A stretch of 64,000 nt of DNA from Arthrobacter ipis. GTDB taxonomy: Bacteria > Actinomycetota > Actinomycetes > Actinomycetales > Micrococcaceae. A program made the position numbers and the translations under genes. The notes below the pieces were generated by a model. That model was not told the DNA's origin and ran no database searches. It worked only from the letters and a program-made list of their open reading frames with translations. The stretch is from the NCBI RefSeq assembly GCF_014694315.1, contig NZ_JAAOXD010000003.1, forward strand, positions 243,909 through 307,908. Direction: 5' to 3'. Below are positions 62,601-64,000 of this stretch, in pieces (within the stretch, counting starts at the first letter, position 1; every line of letters begins with the position of its first letter).

Positions 62601-63561
62601 GATGCACGACTCGCTCAAGTACACCTCCGAAGATCCGGTCAACCGCAAGTGGCACCACGGAACGGTCACGTTCTCCCTGGTGTACGCATTCACCGAGAAC
62701 TTCCTGCTGCCCATCAGCCACGACGAGGTAGTCCACGGCAAGGGGTCCATGCTCCGCAAGATGCCGGGCGACCGCTGGCAGCAGCTGGCCAACCTCCGCG
62801 CCTTCCTCGGCTACCAGTGGGCACACCCGGGCAAGCAGCTGATCTTCATGGGCACGGAATTCGGCCAGGAAGCGGAGTGGTCCGAACAGCACGGCCTTGA
62901 CTGGTGGCTCGCCGACATCCCGGCGCACAAGGGCATTCAGCTGCTGCTCAAGGAACTGAACGAGCTGTACAAGTCCACGCCGGCACTGTACTCCCGGGAC
63001 AACGAGCCCGGCGGGTTCCAGTGGATCAACGGGGCCGACGCTGACCGCAACGTCCTGACCTTTGTCCGTTGGGACACCGAGGGCAACCCGCTGGTCTGTG
63101 CCGTCAACTTCTCCGGCGGCCCGCACAAGGAGTTCGCCCTGGGCGTGCCCTCGACCGGAGCTTGGACCGAAGTCCTGAACACGGACTCCGAGGACTTCGG
63201 CGGATCGGGCGTCCTCAACGGCGGCACGCTGACCGCGGAGGACGAGGGCATCGACGGCCAGCCGGCAACTCTTACGGTTACGCTGCCTCCGCTGGGCGCC
63301 GCGTACTTCAAGCCGGCTGAGTCCAGCGTGATCACCTCGGCGGCCGCAGCCAAGGCCAAGGTTACCGAGGCTGAATCAGTCTTTGCCGCGCCCACGGCTG
63401 CTGAGACTCGGGCTGCTGAGACTCGGGCCGCTGAGACTCGGGCCGCTGAGACACGGCCTGCCGGGACCCGGGTTGTTGAACCGAACGGTGCCGAGCCGAA
63501 GGCTGCTGCACCGAAGGGTGGGACCGGGAAGGCGGCGCTGCCCGGCGGGCCGCTCGCCTGA
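59647..63561 (+). CDS. glgB: Maltokinase-glycogen branching enzyme fusion
   Basis: 1304 residues. Residues about 3-480 are maltokinase (Mak/Pep2): cap WLPGQRWFPVKSPDFTL, catalytic RIHGDLHLGQILQVP and WAILDFEGEPLRP. After a linker (about 475-500) comes branching enzyme GlgB: N1/CBM48 domains, GH13 barrel with FMPVAEHPFGGSWGYQV, GLRVDAVASMLYLDYSRE (Asp), MIAEESTAFPGVT (Glu), LPISHDEVVHGKGSM. The C-terminal 90 residues include five AAETR-like pentapeptides. No stop separates the two enzymes. At the junction GGAAGG (61098) lies 7 nt before an in-frame ATG (61111), which could start GlgB alone. Mak phosphorylates maltose; GlgB makes alpha-1,6 branches. Start ATG 59647, 1 nt after treS. Confidence 0.94.
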   Translation: MIQTTLTPTLEHLLRDWLPGQRWFPVKSPDFTLAPVGGLVLEDATGQAGLEVFLASVESKTADGVSRTDVVQIPLSYRSQPLPGAERALIGESDNPELGHRWVYDAVHDPAFIAAWLDLIRREEAVGTASGHLSGGGQPLPQASGAVRVLSGEQSNTSVIVDDGDSAAIVKFFRVLSAGRNPEVEVGAALSAARTPEVPATLGWVTGEWYPQGQLREGEPASGGPAQGELAVAHEFLAGGRDAWRLAVDAAAGGVDFTAEAHALGHATATVHRRLAETLGVSAEAVPGGDIAPGVAQRVRQMWAEAGPVVGPYEEALETLLSQLEGTPVGALQRIHGDLHLGQILQVPGAEGGHDRWAILDFEGEPLRPISQRNFPDAPLRDVTGMLRSFDYAAGAAEREQPDVRVPESWVDDCTEAFLAGYAEVTPGTVDRNSPLFVALWLDKALYEVVYELRNRPGWLAIPVNAARRLLSTKSSGEPAGAAAEGKNMTGSAHTDSPHAPLHVDAHTLSRVAAGEHHAPHSVLGAHLDDYGHVTIRTVKHLAEAVNVVTQAGTVPMTHEAEGVWVAVLEPLQHGHVPDYRLEVTYEGAAPVTLDDPYRYLPTVGEVDLHLIGEGRHEKLWSVLGAHVQHYKSSMGDIDGVSFAVWAPNAEAVRVKGDFNAWDGRENSLRSLGSSGVWELFIPGVPAGACYKYEIKTKGGYWVEKADPLAFGTEVPPLTASRVVESHYRFQDADWMKERAARDPHNSPMSVYEVHLGSWRLGLNYRELAKELVEYVKWLGFSHVEFMPVAEHPFGGSWGYQVTSYYAPTSRFGHPDEFRFLVDSLHQAGIGVILDWVPAHFPKDNWALAQFDGQPLYEHADPNLGEHPDWGTLIFDFGRTEVRNFLVANALYWLEEFHIDGLRVDAVASMLYLDYSREDGQWQPNRFGGRENLEAISFLQETNATVYKTHPGAVMIAEESTAFPGVTAPTSQGGLGFGLKWNMGWMHDSLKYTSEDPVNRKWHHGTVTFSLVYAFTENFLLPISHDEVVHGKGSMLRKMPGDRWQQLANLRAFLGYQWAHPGKQLIFMGTEFGQEAEWSEQHGLDWWLADIPAHKGIQLLLKELNELYKSTPALYSRDNEPGGFQWINGADADRNVLTFVRWDTEGNPLVCAVNFSGGPHKEFALGVPSTGAWTEVLNTDSEDFGGSGVLNGGTLTAEDEGIDGQPATLTVTLPPLGAAYFKPAESSVITSAAAAKAKVTEAESVFAAPTAAETRAAETRAAETRAAETRPAGTRVVEPNGAEPKAAAPKGGTGKAALPGGPLA
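61098..61113 (+). promoter_or_regulatory. Internal ribosome site and ATG inside mak-glgB
   Basis: GGAAGGT (61098-61104), 6-nt gap, ATG 61111-61113, in frame with the fused protein. The spacing is ideal. It fits either an ancestral glgB start or ongoing separate translation of GlgB. Confidence 0.6.
63399..63467 (+). repeat. 15-bp tandem repeats encoding AAETR units
   Basis: Four to five copies of GCTGCTGAGACTCGG with few changes, at the 3' end of mak-glgB. In frame, so copy number can change without breaking the gene. Confidence 0.85.
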
Positions 63562-63660
63562 GTCCCGACGCACCGCTCACCGGAATGCTCGTCTAAGTCC
63601 TGGCGGACCGCTGGCCTAAGACCCAGCGGAAGCCGGAGACCCGGATGGTTGTTTCTCTAG

Positions 63661-63700
63661 GAGGAGGGCCCGGAATCCCGTGGGATTCCGGGCCCTCCTC
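63661..63700. terminator. Strong hairpin after the alpha-glucan operon
   Basis: Perfect 19-bp stem GAGGAGGGCCCGGAATCCC (63661-63679) with complement at 63682-63700 and a 2-nt loop. It insulates the operon from the rRNA promoters. 63562-63660 shows loosely repeated CCGCTGGCCTAAG-type units and no gene. Confidence 0.85.
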
Positions 63701-63718
63701 GGCGTTGCTCCGGCGCAG

Positions 63719-63747
63719 TTGGCATTCCGCCAAGGTAGTGGTAGAGT
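63719..63747 (+). promoter_or_regulatory. Putative rrn promoter P1
   Basis: TTGGCA (63719-63724), 17-bp spacer, TAGAGT (63742-63747). Confidence 0.6.
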
Positions 63748-63827
63748 TTATTTCCGCGCCGCTCCCCGGAGCGAGTCGGCAAGGTGATCCGGAAGCCAAC
63801 AGGCTGGGCCGGATGGAAACCGCCGAT

Positions 63828-63856
63828 TTGACTCGGATGAAGCGAGCGGGTAAGTT
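63828..63856 (+). promoter_or_regulatory. Putative rrn promoter P2
   Basis: TTGACT (63828-63833), 17-bp spacer, TAAGTT (63851-63856), followed by TGAAAAGTTGC as in other Micrococcaceae rRNA promoters. Confidence 0.75.
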
Positions 63857-63910
63857 TGAAAAGTTGCTCCGGAGCGATCCTGAACGTTGGTTTGGGTGGT
63901 GCCGGGTGTG

Positions 63911-64000
63911 TCTGTTGTTTGAGAACTCAATAGTGTGCCAAGTTTGTTGATACCGATTTTTTATTAAATTGGTTGAATTTGCCGGGCCTATCCGCCTCCG
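63911..64000 (+). promoter_or_regulatory. rRNA operon leader with antitermination box
   Basis: TGTTGTTTGAGAACTCAATA (about 63913-63932) with AGTGTGCC after it is the conserved actinobacterial pre-16S leader containing the boxA-like element. The AT-rich tail to 64000 is the usual run-up to 16S rRNA, which must begin just outside the window. Confidence 0.8.

Noticed and set aside
61174..63126. 650-residue minus-strand frame
   Set aside because: Antisense to glgB, no motif or ribosome site.

Overview
The window is about 66% GC chromosomal DNA from an actinomycete of the family Micrococcaceae, most likely Arthrobacter or Pseudarthrobacter. This is inferred from gene content and order: a carD-ispD-ispF-cysS-rlmB run, a senX3-regX3/phoU divergon, a Bpa-type proteasome activator ending in GQYL, DUF2516, a GlgE/TreS/maltokinase alpha-glucan cluster, and an rRNA leader of actinobacterial type at the right edge. 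No species call can be made without a database search.

Layout. 1-22.4 kb is accessory or housekeeping chromosome. It holds a prolyl oligopeptidase, an FAD/NAD(P)-binding protein, a two-domain VOC protein, tRNA-Ser(UGA), a quinone oxidoreductase, a PadR/ABC/FtsX operon with palindromic operators, cstA with its small YbdD partner, a broken GNAT gene, the proteasome activator gene, an aldo/keto reductase, several small hypotheticals, a frameshifted GerW-like gene, an odd cluster of repeats carrying a ribosome binding site plus ATG, an SRPBCC protein and a lipoprotein.

22.77-32.0 kb is an integrative element of about 9.2 kb sitting in a tRNA-Thr(CGU) gene. It is flanked by a perfect 47-bp direct repeat: the intact tRNA is on the right and a displaced 3' tRNA fragment is on the left. 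Its base composition is visibly lower in GC. It carries a tyrosine integrase with a coupled gene of unknown function, a divergent excisionase-like gene, a winged-helix protein and an HNH endonuclease. It also has a second XerD-like recombinase with a dif-like site directly upstream, and a 1075-residue single-chain restriction-modification protein (PD-(D/E)xK-like N terminus, adenine methyltransferase, ISP-type C terminus).

32.2-49.8 kb is core chromosome: a HAD-like protein lacking its catalytic aspartate, an exported alpha/beta hydrolase, DNA polymerase III delta' and thymidylate kinase, a Cys/Met-metabolism PLP enzyme, a methyltransferase, phosphoglycerate mutase, PhoU and the SenX3-RegX3 system with a PHO box between them. 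CarD, the MEP-pathway genes ispD/ispF, cysS, rlmB and a nitrilase-family hydrolase follow.

49.9-63.6 kb is an alpha-glucan/trehalose cluster: glgX, divergent glgP, and the tight operon glgE-treS-mak::glgB. TreS converts trehalose to maltose, maltokinase phosphorylates it, GlgE polymerises maltose-1-phosphate, GlgB branches the product, and GlgX and GlgP degrade it. The last gene is an in-frame fusion of maltokinase to branching enzyme, with a well-placed internal ribosome binding site and ATG at the junction. A secreted or anchored RNase and its barstar-type inhibitor lie inside the cluster. The window ends in two promoter-like sequences and the leader of an rRNA operon whose 16S gene would start just outside.
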